The notes: generated by a model not told the origin, from the letters alone. 10,101 bases of DNA from Mycoplasma sp. UBA710 (GCA_002298905.1 DBMA01000042.1:1-10101); one strand, 5' to 3'. Counted from the first letter of the stretch, positions 1 to 8,438 are shown. Numbers and translations: made by a program.

Positions 1-32
1 GGTCGCAGGTTCAAATCCTGTCTTCTTCACCA
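1..32 (+). tRNA. tRNA-Pro (3' end only, partial)
   Basis: Only the 3' part of this tRNA is inside the window. The T-arm is at 5-21 (stem 5-9/17-21, loop TTCAAAT), the acceptor 3' strand at 22-28, the discriminator A at 29 and an encoded CCA at 30-32. The anticodon is outside the window. The identity is inferred: the stretch GGTCGCAGGTTC closely resembles the end of Bacillus tRNA-Pro(UGG), and Pro stands before Ala in the known mycoplasma cluster Arg-Pro-Ala-Met-Ile-Ser-fMet-Asp-Phe. Confidence 0.8.
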
Positions 33-41
33 TTTATTTTT

Positions 42-118
42 GGGGGGGTAGCTCACTTGGCTAGAGCGCCTGCCTTGCACGCAGGAGGTAGAGGGTTCGA
101 CTCCCTTCCTCTCCACCA
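42..118 (+). tRNA. tRNA-Ala(TGC)
   Basis: A full cloverleaf can be drawn. The acceptor GGGGGGG (42-48) pairs with 108-114 with two G-U pairs. The D-stem is 51-54/64-67. The anticodon stem 69-73/81-85 carries anticodon TGC at 76-78. The T-arm is 91-107, the discriminator A is at 115 and CCA is encoded at 116-118. It lies one base before tRNA-Met, so the two are surely processed from one transcript. Confidence 0.97.
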
Positions 119-119
119 T

Positions 120-196
120 GGCACTATAGCTCAGTTGGTTAGAGCGTTCGGTTCATACCCGAAAGGTCAAGAGTTCGACTCTCTTTGGTGCTACCA
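120..196 (+). tRNA. tRNA-Met(CAT), elongator
   Basis: The acceptor GGCACTA (120-126) pairs fully with 186-192. The anticodon stem 147-151/159-163 holds CAT at 154-156, and CCA is encoded at 194-196. The paired first base (G1-U72) and the absence of the initiator-type acceptor mismatch point to the elongator tRNA. Its place after Ala and before Ile also matches the conserved mycoplasma cluster order. Confidence 0.9.
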
Positions 197-222
197 TATC
201 AAATATTTGTAAAAAAGTTGTT

Positions 223-299
223 GGTCCTATAGCTCAATTGGTTAGAGCACCCGGCTCATAACCGGTAGGTTCCAGGTTCAAGTCCTGGTGGGACCACCA
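223..299 (+). tRNA. tRNA-Ile(CAT), lysidine type
   Basis: The acceptor GGTCCTA (223-229) pairs with 289-295, and CCA is encoded at 297-299. The anticodon CAT is at 257-259 inside the loop CTCATAA. Cluster position and the CCGG anticodon stem match the minor isoleucine tRNA. Its C34 is converted to lysidine by TilS in bacteria, so that it reads AUA, a frequent codon in AT-rich genomes. The closing pair of the anticodon stem (C250 opposite T266) is a mismatch. The acceptor end is fully paired, unlike the initiator. Confidence 0.88.
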
Positions 300-304
300 T
301 ATAA

Positions 305-397
305 GGGCAAATACCCAAGTCTGGCTGAAGGGACTAGTCTTGAAAACTAGCAGGGGCTTCACGGCCCGCGGGGGTTCAAATCCCTCTTTGCCCGCCA
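305..397 (+). tRNA. tRNA-Ser(TGA)
   Basis: This is a 93-nt class II tRNA with a long variable arm. The acceptor GGGCAAA (305-311) pairs with 387-393. The anticodon stem CTAGT/ACTAG encloses the loop CTTGAAA with anticodon TGA at 341-343. The discriminator G is at 394 and CCA is encoded at 395-397. It reads UCA and probably other UCN codons. Confidence 0.96.
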
Positions 398-437
398 TTT
401 AAAAAAATATTTTAAAAAAATAGATTTTTACCTAAAT

Positions 438-462
438 AGATGTTAATTCATTGTTAACATCT
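438..462 (+). other. Perfect 9-bp hairpin between tRNA-Ser and tRNA-fMet
   Basis: AGATGTTAA (438-446) is the exact inverted repeat of TTAACATCT (454-462), around a 7-base loop. No T-run follows, so it is not a typical intrinsic terminator. It begins 41 bases after tRNA-Ser and ends 6 bases before tRNA-fMet. It could guide processing of the tRNA precursor, or pause transcription, but this is inference. Confidence 0.45.
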
Positions 463-468
463 CCATAT

Positions 469-544
469 CGCGGAGTAGAGCAGTTGGTAGCTCGTCGGGC
501 TCATAATCCGAAGGTCGTAGGTTCAAGTCCTACCTCCGCAACCA
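469..544 (+). tRNA. tRNA-fMet(CAT), initiator
   Basis: The first base C469 faces A540, the unpaired C1-A72 hallmark of bacterial initiator tRNA. The other six acceptor pairs (470-475/534-539) are perfect. The anticodon stem TCGGG/TCCGA keeps the GGG run on its 5' side, with one G-U pair, and carries CAT at 502-504. CCA is encoded at 542-544. Confidence 0.95.
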
Positions 545-546
545 TA

Positions 547-602
547 TGTCTTGATTACAAATAGGTGTATTTATTAAAAAGGTTCGATTCCTTATCAAGA
601 CA
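547..602 (+). pseudogene. Shrunken tRNA-like element (tRNA remnant or armless tRNA)
   Basis: GTCTTGA (548-554) pairs perfectly with TCAAGAC (595-601), like a 7-bp acceptor stem, and T547-A602 would extend it. Just inside the 3' strand lies a T-arm: AAGG (579-582), loop TTCGATT matching the T-loop consensus, and CCTT (590-593). The base next to it (A578 opposite A594) does not pair. The 23-24 bases between acceptor and T-arm are too few for both a D-arm and an anticodon arm. They can form one small hairpin, AAATA/TATTT around GGTG (559-572). No CCA is encoded, while all neighbours encode one. It is most simply a tRNA that lost an arm by deletion; an RNA that still has some role cannot be excluded. 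Confidence 0.55.
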
Positions 603-627
603 AATTAGTATAAAATTAAATAATAGT

Positions 628-704
628 GGTCCAGTGGTAAAGTGGTTTAATACGCCTCCCTGTCACGGAGGAGATCGCGGGTTCGATCCCCGTCTGGACC
701 GCCA
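628..704 (+). tRNA. tRNA-Asp(GTC)
   Basis: The acceptor GGTCCAG (628-634) pairs with 694-700. The anticodon stem CCTCC/GGAGG (655-659/667-671) encloses the loop CTGTCAC with GTC at 662-664. The discriminator G is at 701 and CCA is encoded at 702-704. The order fMet-Asp-Phe is kept even though the tRNA-like element lies in the gap before it. Confidence 0.97.
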
Positions 705-707
705 TAA

Positions 708-783
708 GGCTCTGTAGCTCAGTCGGTAGAGCAACAGATTGAAGCTCTGTGTGTCGCTGGTTCGATTCCTGCCGGAGCCACCA
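708..783 (+). tRNA. tRNA-Phe(GAA)
   Basis: The acceptor GGCTCTG (708-714) pairs with 773-779. The anticodon stem ACAGA/TCTGT (734-738/746-750) encloses the loop TTGAAGC with GAA at 741-743. CCA is encoded at 781-783. It is the last tRNA of the cluster, 19 bases before a terminator hairpin. Confidence 0.97.
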
Positions 784-802
784 TTTCATAATAATGACCT
801 AT

Positions 803-829
803 AAAATGATCAAATTGATCATTTTTTTT
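803..829 (+). terminator. Intrinsic terminator of the tRNA cluster, possibly bidirectional
   Basis: AAAATGATC (803-811) and GATCATTTT (817-825) form a 9-bp stem with a 5-base loop. On the + strand it runs into eight Ts (822-829). It lies between two convergent transcripts: the tRNA operon and obgE, whose stop codon is at 828-830. On the minus strand the stem also ends in four Ts, so it may stop obgE transcription too, though less strongly. Confidence 0.75.
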
Positions 830-2084
830 ATTCTTCTTCTCAAGTAAATTGATATCCTAAAATTCTAACAGTATCTCCTTGTTGAATTCCTTGATTTATT
901 AATTCTTTTCATAATCCAATATCTTTTATTTTTTTATTAAATCTCAAAATATTATCATAAGTATTTAAAGGATTTCTTTGATAAATTTCTTCAATTTTTT
1001 TTCCAGATACTTCATACATTCCTTCATATAATTTTTCTATTTTAAAATCATCTTCTAATTTAATATAAATTTCTTCCATAGGTTTATCATTTGAGATTAT
1101 TGTTTTTGCATTTTTATATAAAATAAACATTTTCTTTTTTAATTGATTTAAATCTTCAAAATTAAGAGCAGAAATACCAATAATAGGTAAGTCATGATAT
1201 TTTTTAATAAATTCTTGATAGTGATTATCAAAATCTTTTAAGTCTTTTTTATTAGCAATAATTAAAAAATCTCTTTGAATAATCTCTTTATTAAATTCTT
1301 CTAGTTCTTTTTTTAAAGTTTCAAAATCATTAATTGGATTTTTATTTGAATCACCAAAATCAATGACAAATGCAATTAATTTACATCTTTCTATATGCTT
1401 TAAAAATTGAATACCCAATCCTTTTCCCATGGCAGAGCCTTTAATTAAACCTGGTAAATCTGCTACTACATATGAATGGTTTTGATATTGAACAAGACCT
1501 AATTGAGGAACTAAAGTAGTAAAAGGATAATCCCCAATTTTTGGTTTTGCATTAGAAATTAATTTTAAAATAGTTGATTTACCGGCAGAAGGAAGACCAA
1601 CTAATCCTATATCTGCTAGAACTTTTAATTCTAAAATAATTTTTTTTCTTTCTCCTAAGGTTCCATTTTCACAAATTTTTGGAGCGGGATTAGAGGAAGA
1701 TTTAAATTTACTATTACCTCTTCCACCACGTCCTCCTTTGGCAATTAAATATTTTTGATCGTCAATAATATCACAAATAATTTTATTATTTTCATACACT
1801 AAAGTACCTAAAGGGACTTTAATTACAACATCTTCTCCTTTAGCTCCATACATGTTTTTTGTCATTCCATTTTGGCCATCATTCCCTCTAATATGTTTCA
1901 TGATATGAATTGGTAATAGTGTATTCATTCCACTATCTCCTTGAAAATAGATATTTCCTCCATCTCCTCCATCACCACCAAAAGGACCACCTTTTTCTAC
2001 TCGGTGTTCATGACGAAAAGAGATGATTCCATCTCCACCTTTACCTGCAATAACTTCAATATTAACTTGATCAATAAATTTCAT
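828..2084 (-). CDS. obgE: Obg-family ribosome-associated GTPase
   Basis: This 418-residue protein has the full Obg layout. Residues 1-158 are the glycine-rich Obg fold (GGPFGGDGGDGG near 32-43, GGRGGRGN at 117-124). The GTPase domain has the P-loop GLPSAGKST (163-171), switch I around 184-198, DLPG (209-212), NKKD (278-281) and SAL (305-307). The C-terminal OCT domain is about 345-418, with GDTVRI near 403-408. Obg proteins bind the large ribosomal subunit and act in its assembly and in stress responses. Two tryptophans (392 and 415) are UGA codons; read with the standard code the end of the OCT domain would be lost. The start ATG has no Shine-Dalgarno sequence but follows a TATAAT box by six bases. 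The gene starts 14 bases after the ABC ATPase gene and ends in the terminator shared with the tRNA cluster. Confidence 0.97.
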
Positions 2085-2090
2085 AAGATT

Positions 2091-2096
2091 ATTATA
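2091..2096 (-). promoter_or_regulatory. Possible -10 box for a leaderless obgE mRNA
   Basis: The minus strand reads TATAAT, then six bases, then the obgE ATG. Transcription starting about seven bases after the box would begin at the ATG itself. No Shine-Dalgarno sequence is present before this start. No clear -35 is visible, which is normal for mycoplasma promoters. A chance match is quite possible in such AT-rich DNA. Confidence 0.35.
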
Positions 2097-2098
2097 AT

Positions 2099-3184
2099 TT
2101 ATGAATGAATTTTATCCATTAATAAAATTGTATTTGTTTGTTCTAAATGCAATTCTTCTTTAGAAATATGTTTTTTATAAATATCTTTTAAACTAGAAAT
2201 ATTTTTATTTAATAATCCATCAAAGACAATTTCACCTTCATTTAAAATAGTACAATAAGTAGCATATTTATTCATCTCATGGAGATTGTTAGAAACAATT
2301 AAAATAGTTTTACCTTTGTTTTTTAATTCATTTAAATACTCATAAAGTTTTTGTTGATCATTATAATCTAAATAAATTTCTGGTTGATCTAATATTAATA
2401 TATTAGGTTGATCAATTAAAGCTTGAGCTAATAAAACTTTTCTTTTTGTTCCTGAAGATAAAGAATCAATTTTTTCATTATTATTTTTTTCTAAAGCCAA
2501 TTTTTGAATAATTTTGTTAATTCTTTCATCTAATTTTTTATTAGATGATGTTAACAATGCAAAATTAGTAATATAATCTTTTAATTTAATTTTCTTAGAA
2601 TAATTTATTTTTTCAGGAATAAAACCAATTTCTTTACTAAGACTTAATTCATAATTTCTTTTGTTATTAATTAAAATTTCACCCTTAATTTGACTTTTAG
2701 GATAAGCACAGATAATTGATTTAATAATAGTTGTTTTCCCGCTTGAACTAGGACCAGTTAAAAGATGAATTTCACCAGGATAAATATTAAAAGAAATATT
2801 TTTTAAAATATATTTATTTTTATATTTTTTATTCAATTTTTTAATTATAATAGTTGGTGTTTTGTCATTAGGTTGTTGACCAAGAACTCCTAGTTCTATA
2901 ATTTCTTCTTTAATAATTTCATTTTCTTTTTTTATTATTTCTTCATCATGAAGTAAAATGTTTTTAATTATTTTTGATGGATTAGTTGAAGGAGAATTTG
3001 TATTTATTTTTTCTTCATAAATAATATTTGATTGCTCATCATCATGAATTTCAATTCTCTCTTTAATTAAATTATTTTTAGAATGAAGAATTTTTTGCAA
3101 TTGTAACTTATATTCTTCTCAAGAAATTTCTTTATTCTCTAATTTATTCATTAAATTAAGTATTTCTGTATCTAAAGCATTCAT
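2099..3184 (-). CDS. ABC transporter ATP-binding protein with altered catalytic site
   Basis: This 361-residue protein has about 110 charged N-terminal residues rich in Glu, Lys and Ile, followed by one ABC ATPase domain. Walker A is GPSSSGKTT (144-152), the signature is LSSGT (242-246, usually LSGGQ) and Walker B is ILILDQP (262-268). Three conserved positions differ. The catalytic glutamate after Walker B is Gln267 (LDQP, not LDEP). The switch histidine is Asn299 (VSNN where SSH is usual). The Q-loop position reads IPE near 189-191. ATP may be bound but poorly hydrolysed. The start ATG lies one base after the permease stop, with AGAAGGGA about 11 bases upstream as a plausible ribosome binding site. 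Trp22 is a UGA codon. It is most likely the partner of the permease encoded just before it; the substrate is unknown. Confidence 0.85.
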
Positions 3185-3185
3185 A

Positions 3186-4412
3186 TTATTTTAATTCCCT
3201 TCTATAGTACATTAGTGAACTAAATGTAAAAATTAAAATAGCAACAGATGATCAACTAATAGCTAGCATTCAAGATTCATCTAGTTTTTCTTCCCTAAAT
3301 GTTGTAAAGTAAAAGTTGTTTGTCTTGTCAAAATTAAAATATTCATTATTACTAAAAGACGGAGCTATATTATAGTAATTTGAATAACCACTTAATTGAT
3401 AAACATAATCATTAATTAGATCTTTTTCAACATTTGTTCTTGCAATTTTTAACACACCAGACATAGGATTAATATAATCAATTGCTAATAAGAAATTATT
3501 TGCTTTAATACTTTTATTAATAAAAGAATTATGTAATAATTGAAAAATAATATTAGCATTTTTGTCATTAATTAAAATCTCAATATCAGCATTATTTACA
3601 TCTTTAAAAATTATATTTTGACATTTTAATCTATTACCAGGAATAGGAATAAAACTTTTGTTATTATTTGACAAAGAATTAATTTTTGTATATTTTTCTG
3701 ATTGACTTGTATCTGTGCTTTGTAATGATTTAATAGTTGAAATATTTTTATTTACTTCATTATTAAATGTGTCATTAATTAAATTAATTGGTGTTGAAGT
3801 CATATAACTTTCAGATACATTAACAAAATTTGCAATAACATATGAGCAAGCAAAAATAGTAGCCGGAATTGATCTTCCTATTTTTATTCCAAAAAGAGAA
3901 CCCAAGAATAAAACTATTGAAGAAATAATTAAAAATGTAATAATTTGGGCTCCTAAAGCACCTACTGTTAATAATAAAAAATTGTTTGGAGATAAAATTC
4001 TAGCAATTAAAAATGAACCAACATTAATTAAAAATGTATTAATAAAAGAAACACTAAATCCAAAAATTAATAAAAATGCACTTCTAGCCATTCATATTTC
4101 AAATCTGCTAATAGGTTTTGTAATAATGATAATATCATCTCCATCATTTTGAGGATCTAAAAAAATTTGTGATGCTTTTATAATTGTTTGCACACCTATT
4201 GCTATACATGATAAAGAAATTTCGATATAAAAAATATAATTTAATATTTTAGATTGTTGAAAATCTGTAATAAAAAATGGTAATAAAGAAACAGTTAACA
4301 AAATGATACAAAATGAAAAAAAACAAACATAAGTAGAAATAGATTTGAAAAAAATTCTACTTATATATCTCATCATTAATTTAAAAGATTGATAATTAAA
4401 AAATTTAGTCAT
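3186..4412 (-). CDS. ABC-2-type membrane permease
   Basis: This 408-residue membrane protein needs three UGA tryptophans (107, 381, 387); without them it falls into three pieces. Hydrophobic segments lie at about 25-48, 58-82, 111-137, 146-174, 180-200 and 383-402, giving six. About 180 mostly polar, Asn/Ser-rich residues (200-380) separate the fifth and sixth. Six segments with a large loop before the last one is a layout seen in ABC-2-type permeases, and the neighbouring ATPase fits. The loop is probably outside the cell, since the very C-terminus (YYRRELK) is basic and so probably cytoplasmic. The gene starts 29 bases after grpE. It has no Shine-Dalgarno sequence, but a TATAAT box lies six bases before the ATG. 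The substrate cannot be told from sequence; export of a lipid, drug or peptide is possible. Confidence 0.75.
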
Positions 4413-4418
4413 TGTTTA

Positions 4419-4424
4419 ATTATA
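4419..4424 (-). promoter_or_regulatory. Possible -10 box for a leaderless permease mRNA
   Basis: The minus strand reads TATAAT, then TAAACA, then the permease ATG. The six-base spacing is the same as before obgE, and there is again no Shine-Dalgarno sequence. If used, it would give the ABC genes a transcript independent of hrcA-grpE. Confidence 0.35.
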
Positions 4425-4441
4425 ACATTTATATTTCTAAT

Positions 4442-5323
4442 TTATTTTGCAACTATTACAATTGCAGGTTTAATAATTCTTTCATGCAATTTATATCCAC
4501 GAGAGATAATTTTTACAATTTCATCTTTTTGATATCCGCTTTCTTCAACAATTTCTTGAGCAAAATGTAATTCAGGATTAAACATATCTTTTATTTTTGG
4601 TTCAATAATATTAACTCCATTATTTTCTAATATAGAAAATATTTGATCTAGCAACATTTGAAAACCTTTAACATAAGCATTAATTGTAGGATTATCAGAA
4701 TTAGAACCAGAATTAATGGCAAGATATAAATTATTAATTGGATTTAAAATTTCTTCCAACAATTTTTGTGTTGCAAATTTAGATTTATGTTCAATATCCT
4801 CTTTTGCTTTTTCTTTAATTTCATTTTTTAATTTTTCCACTTTTTCAGCAGCAGTTTTAGCCATTTCTTCAGCTTTAATTTTATAAGTCATCATACTTAA
4901 TTCTTTTTCTTGTTCTAATTTATCAATTTTTTCTAGCAATTTTTCATTTTCTTTTTGTAATAATTTAATTTCTTGCTTTTCTTTTCTTTCTTTTTCATTA
5001 GTTGATGTTTCTAAAATTTCTTTTGTGCTATTTTTTTGTAAATTAATAACATTAAAAATTAATTCATATTCACCTTTTTCGATATTATGTTCTAAAATAG
5101 AGGTTTTTTCATCTAAATTAATCTTGATTTTAAATAATTTATCAGTTGATAGATCAATGCCTATTAATTTATGATCAAAATTAGCTAAAATTTCTTCTTT
5201 TCCTAATGTGATAGTTATATTTTCTTTTTTAAATTTTTTCTTATCTTTTATTCTTTCAATAATTAAATCAAAATTTAAAATATCATTTGATTCTATAATT
5301 CATTTATTAGTTGTATTATTCAT
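4442..5323 (-). CDS. grpE: GrpE nucleotide exchange factor with FKBP-like N-terminal extension
   Basis: GrpE opens the nucleotide site of DnaK so that ADP leaves. The C-terminal half is clearly GrpE: a long helical, coiled-coil-like stretch from about 108 to 170, then AYVKGFQ, FNPELHFAQE and the ending GYKLHERIIKPAIVIVAK. The protein is 293 residues, against about 200 for many bacterial GrpE proteins. Residues 14-97 aligned by eye match the FKBP-type domain of trigger factor: DILNFDLIIERI corresponds to the first strand, LGKEEILANFDHKLIG to the xMGxGxxIPGFEDGxxG region, and a final strand ends at VINLQ. Active-site aromatics are not clearly kept. The start at 5323 overlaps the hrcA end by eight bases and has GAGGA eight bases upstream, so the long form is well supported. 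Trp8 is UGA. A downstream TTG at 4939 would drop the extension and has no good ribosome site. Confidence 0.93.
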
Positions 5324-6359
5324 ATTCTTCTTCCTCTTCCTCCTCTTTACGTACATCTATTTTTGAACTAATAATTTCTTTTGTATATTTTTCTATTATA
5401 TTAAGAATATTTTTAGCTTTTGCATAATTCATACGAGATGGACCAATAACTGATACATCTTTTGTTTCACCATTAAAAGAAAGTCTTTTAGAAATTATAG
5501 AAGTATTAGAGGGCAATATTTCTAATTTAAGATTTTCTTCTAGATAATTTTTCTCATTAATTGATTCTCAAATAGATTGTTTTTCAATTAATTCAATAAT
5601 ATTGGCAAGTTCATCTCTTTGGATATCATCAGATTTTATTAAATGTGATTTACCAAAAACTTTATTATTAGACCTATTTTTATAATTATTAAAAATATTA
5701 TTAACAAATGCTTCAATTAATTCTTCATAATTTTTAATATTTTCTTTAAGAATTGGTTTTAATGTTTCTATCGAAGATGCAATTTCTATTAATTTAACAT
5801 TATATAAACGTTCTTGAAAAATTCTAATTGCAATTTTTAAATCATTAATATTTAATTTTTTAGCTGATAATTTTAATTCTTTAGAATCAACTATCCCCCC
5901 TGATGTTATCAATACAATAATTGCATCATGATTAGTAATTGGAGTAAAATTAATTGACATTAATCTCTCTTCTTTATTAATTTGAGAAGTAATAACAGTC
6001 ATTTTTGAAGCTTCAGAGATAATTGAAACAGCCTCATCAATTATATTATCAATTGAATGTCTTCTTTGTGCAAAAATATCTTTAATTTTAATACTTAACT
6101 TATCTTCTGTTGATGATGTTAAATACTTAGTATAATATTTATAACCTTTAGAAGTTGGTATTCTTCCGCTAGAAGTATGAGATTTTTCAATCATTCCTTC
6201 TTTTTCTAATGATGCCATAACATTTCTAACAGTAGCCGAAGATATTGATAAATTATATTTTTGGATTAAAAATACACTACCAACAGGTTTTGATGAAGAA
6301 ACATATTCTTCAACAATATATTTTAGTATCTCATTTTGATTTTTAAATTTTTTACTCAT
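5316..6359 (-). CDS. hrcA: Heat-inducible transcription repressor HrcA
   Basis: HrcA binds CIRCE operators and represses chaperone genes; in the usual model its activity depends on chaperone availability. This protein has 347 residues. The N-terminal winged helix is plain: YVSSSKPVGS (about 18-27), SSATVRNVMASLEKEGMIEK (about 40-59) and SSGRIPTSKGYKYY (about 63-76). The C-terminal part carries VIGPSRMNY. Trp264 is UGA, so the standard code would cut the gene in two. The tail ends in a run of glutamates whose codons provide the grpE ribosome site. The ATG at 6359 has no Shine-Dalgarno sequence, which may keep repressor levels low. It lies about 20 bases after the T-run of the hairpin ending dnaK and would need its own promoter or read-through. 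Confidence 0.97.
5328..5345 (-). promoter_or_regulatory. grpE ribosome binding site inside the hrcA glutamate codons
   Basis: On the minus strand the last hrcA codons GAG GAG GAA GAG GAA GAA precede the grpE ATG. GAGGA at 5332-5336 is eight bases from the ATG, a good distance, and a second core GAGGAGG lies at 5339-5345. This supports the grpE start at 5323 and translational coupling to hrcA. Confidence 0.7.
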
Positions 6360-6376
6360 AACTATAAATATTAACT

Positions 6377-6406
6377 AAAAAATAAGAGTATATTAACTCT
6401 TATTTT
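6377..6406 (-). terminator. Intrinsic terminator after dnaK
   Basis: AAAATAAGAGT (6379-6389) and ACTCTTATTTT (6396-6406) form a perfect 11-bp stem with a 6-base loop. On the minus strand the stem runs straight into six Ts (6382-6377). It begins 15 bases after the dnaK stop codon and probably ends most dnaK transcripts before hrcA. Confidence 0.75.
6387..6392 (-). promoter_or_regulatory. Possible hrcA -10 box within the dnaK terminator
   Basis: The minus strand reads TATACT, five of six matches to TATAAT, inside the hairpin. It would place the transcript start about 20 bases before the hrcA ATG. No -35 match is seen. This is only a candidate. Confidence 0.25.
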
Positions 6407-6421
6407 AATTAAAATATAATA

Positions 6422-8260
<1,839 letters not shown>

Positions 8261-8300
8261 TTAATTTGTTTAATTTTAATAAAAATATTTTAACATAAAT

Positions 8301-8327
8301 TTAGCACTTAATTATAAAATATGCTAA
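8301..8327 (-). promoter_or_regulatory. CIRCE operator (HrcA binding site) upstream of dnaK
   Basis: The + strand reads TTAGCACTT, nine bases, then ATATGCTAA. The CIRCE consensus is TTAGCACTC-N9-GAGTGCTAA. Eight of nine bases match in one arm and six of nine in the other, with the exact nine-base spacer. It lies 71 bases before the dnaK start. The weaker arm is the dnaK-distal one. HrcA is encoded in the same window. Confidence 0.85.
8311..8316 (-). promoter_or_regulatory. Probable dnaK -10 box inside the CIRCE spacer
   Basis: The minus strand reads TATAAT within the nine-base spacer of the CIRCE. Bound HrcA would cover the box directly. Transcription would start near 8304, giving a leader of about 74 bases. 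No -35 match is visible. Other AT-rich boxes exist between here and dnaK, so the assignment is not certain. Confidence 0.5.
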
Positions 8328-8438
8328 TTTTATTTTATTAAATTTTTTAATTAAAATTCATTAAAAAAAATATTTATTAATAAAATTTAAAATTTAGAAT
8401 GAATATATTTCAAAAATGAAGAAAGATTGATTAAAAGT

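Noticed and set aside
1..783. The tRNA cluster as a phage or mobile element attachment site
   Set aside because: No integrase, direct repeat or foreign gene is seen; the order matches the ordinary mycoplasma cluster.
4442..4939. A shorter grpE starting at the TTG at 4939
   Set aside because: The reading frame is open up to an ATG at 5323 that has a strong ribosome binding site and overlaps hrcA; the TTG has no comparable signal.
8345..8384. Short A/T palindromes upstream of the HAD gene
   Set aside because: In nearly pure A/T sequence such palindromes arise easily, and no second copy or protein-binding consensus is recognised.
8427..8438. TTG at 8427 as start of the HAD gene
   Set aside because: The in-frame ATG at 8439 is more usual and leaves the protein at a normal family length; neither has a clear ribosome site, so the earlier start is possible but less likely.
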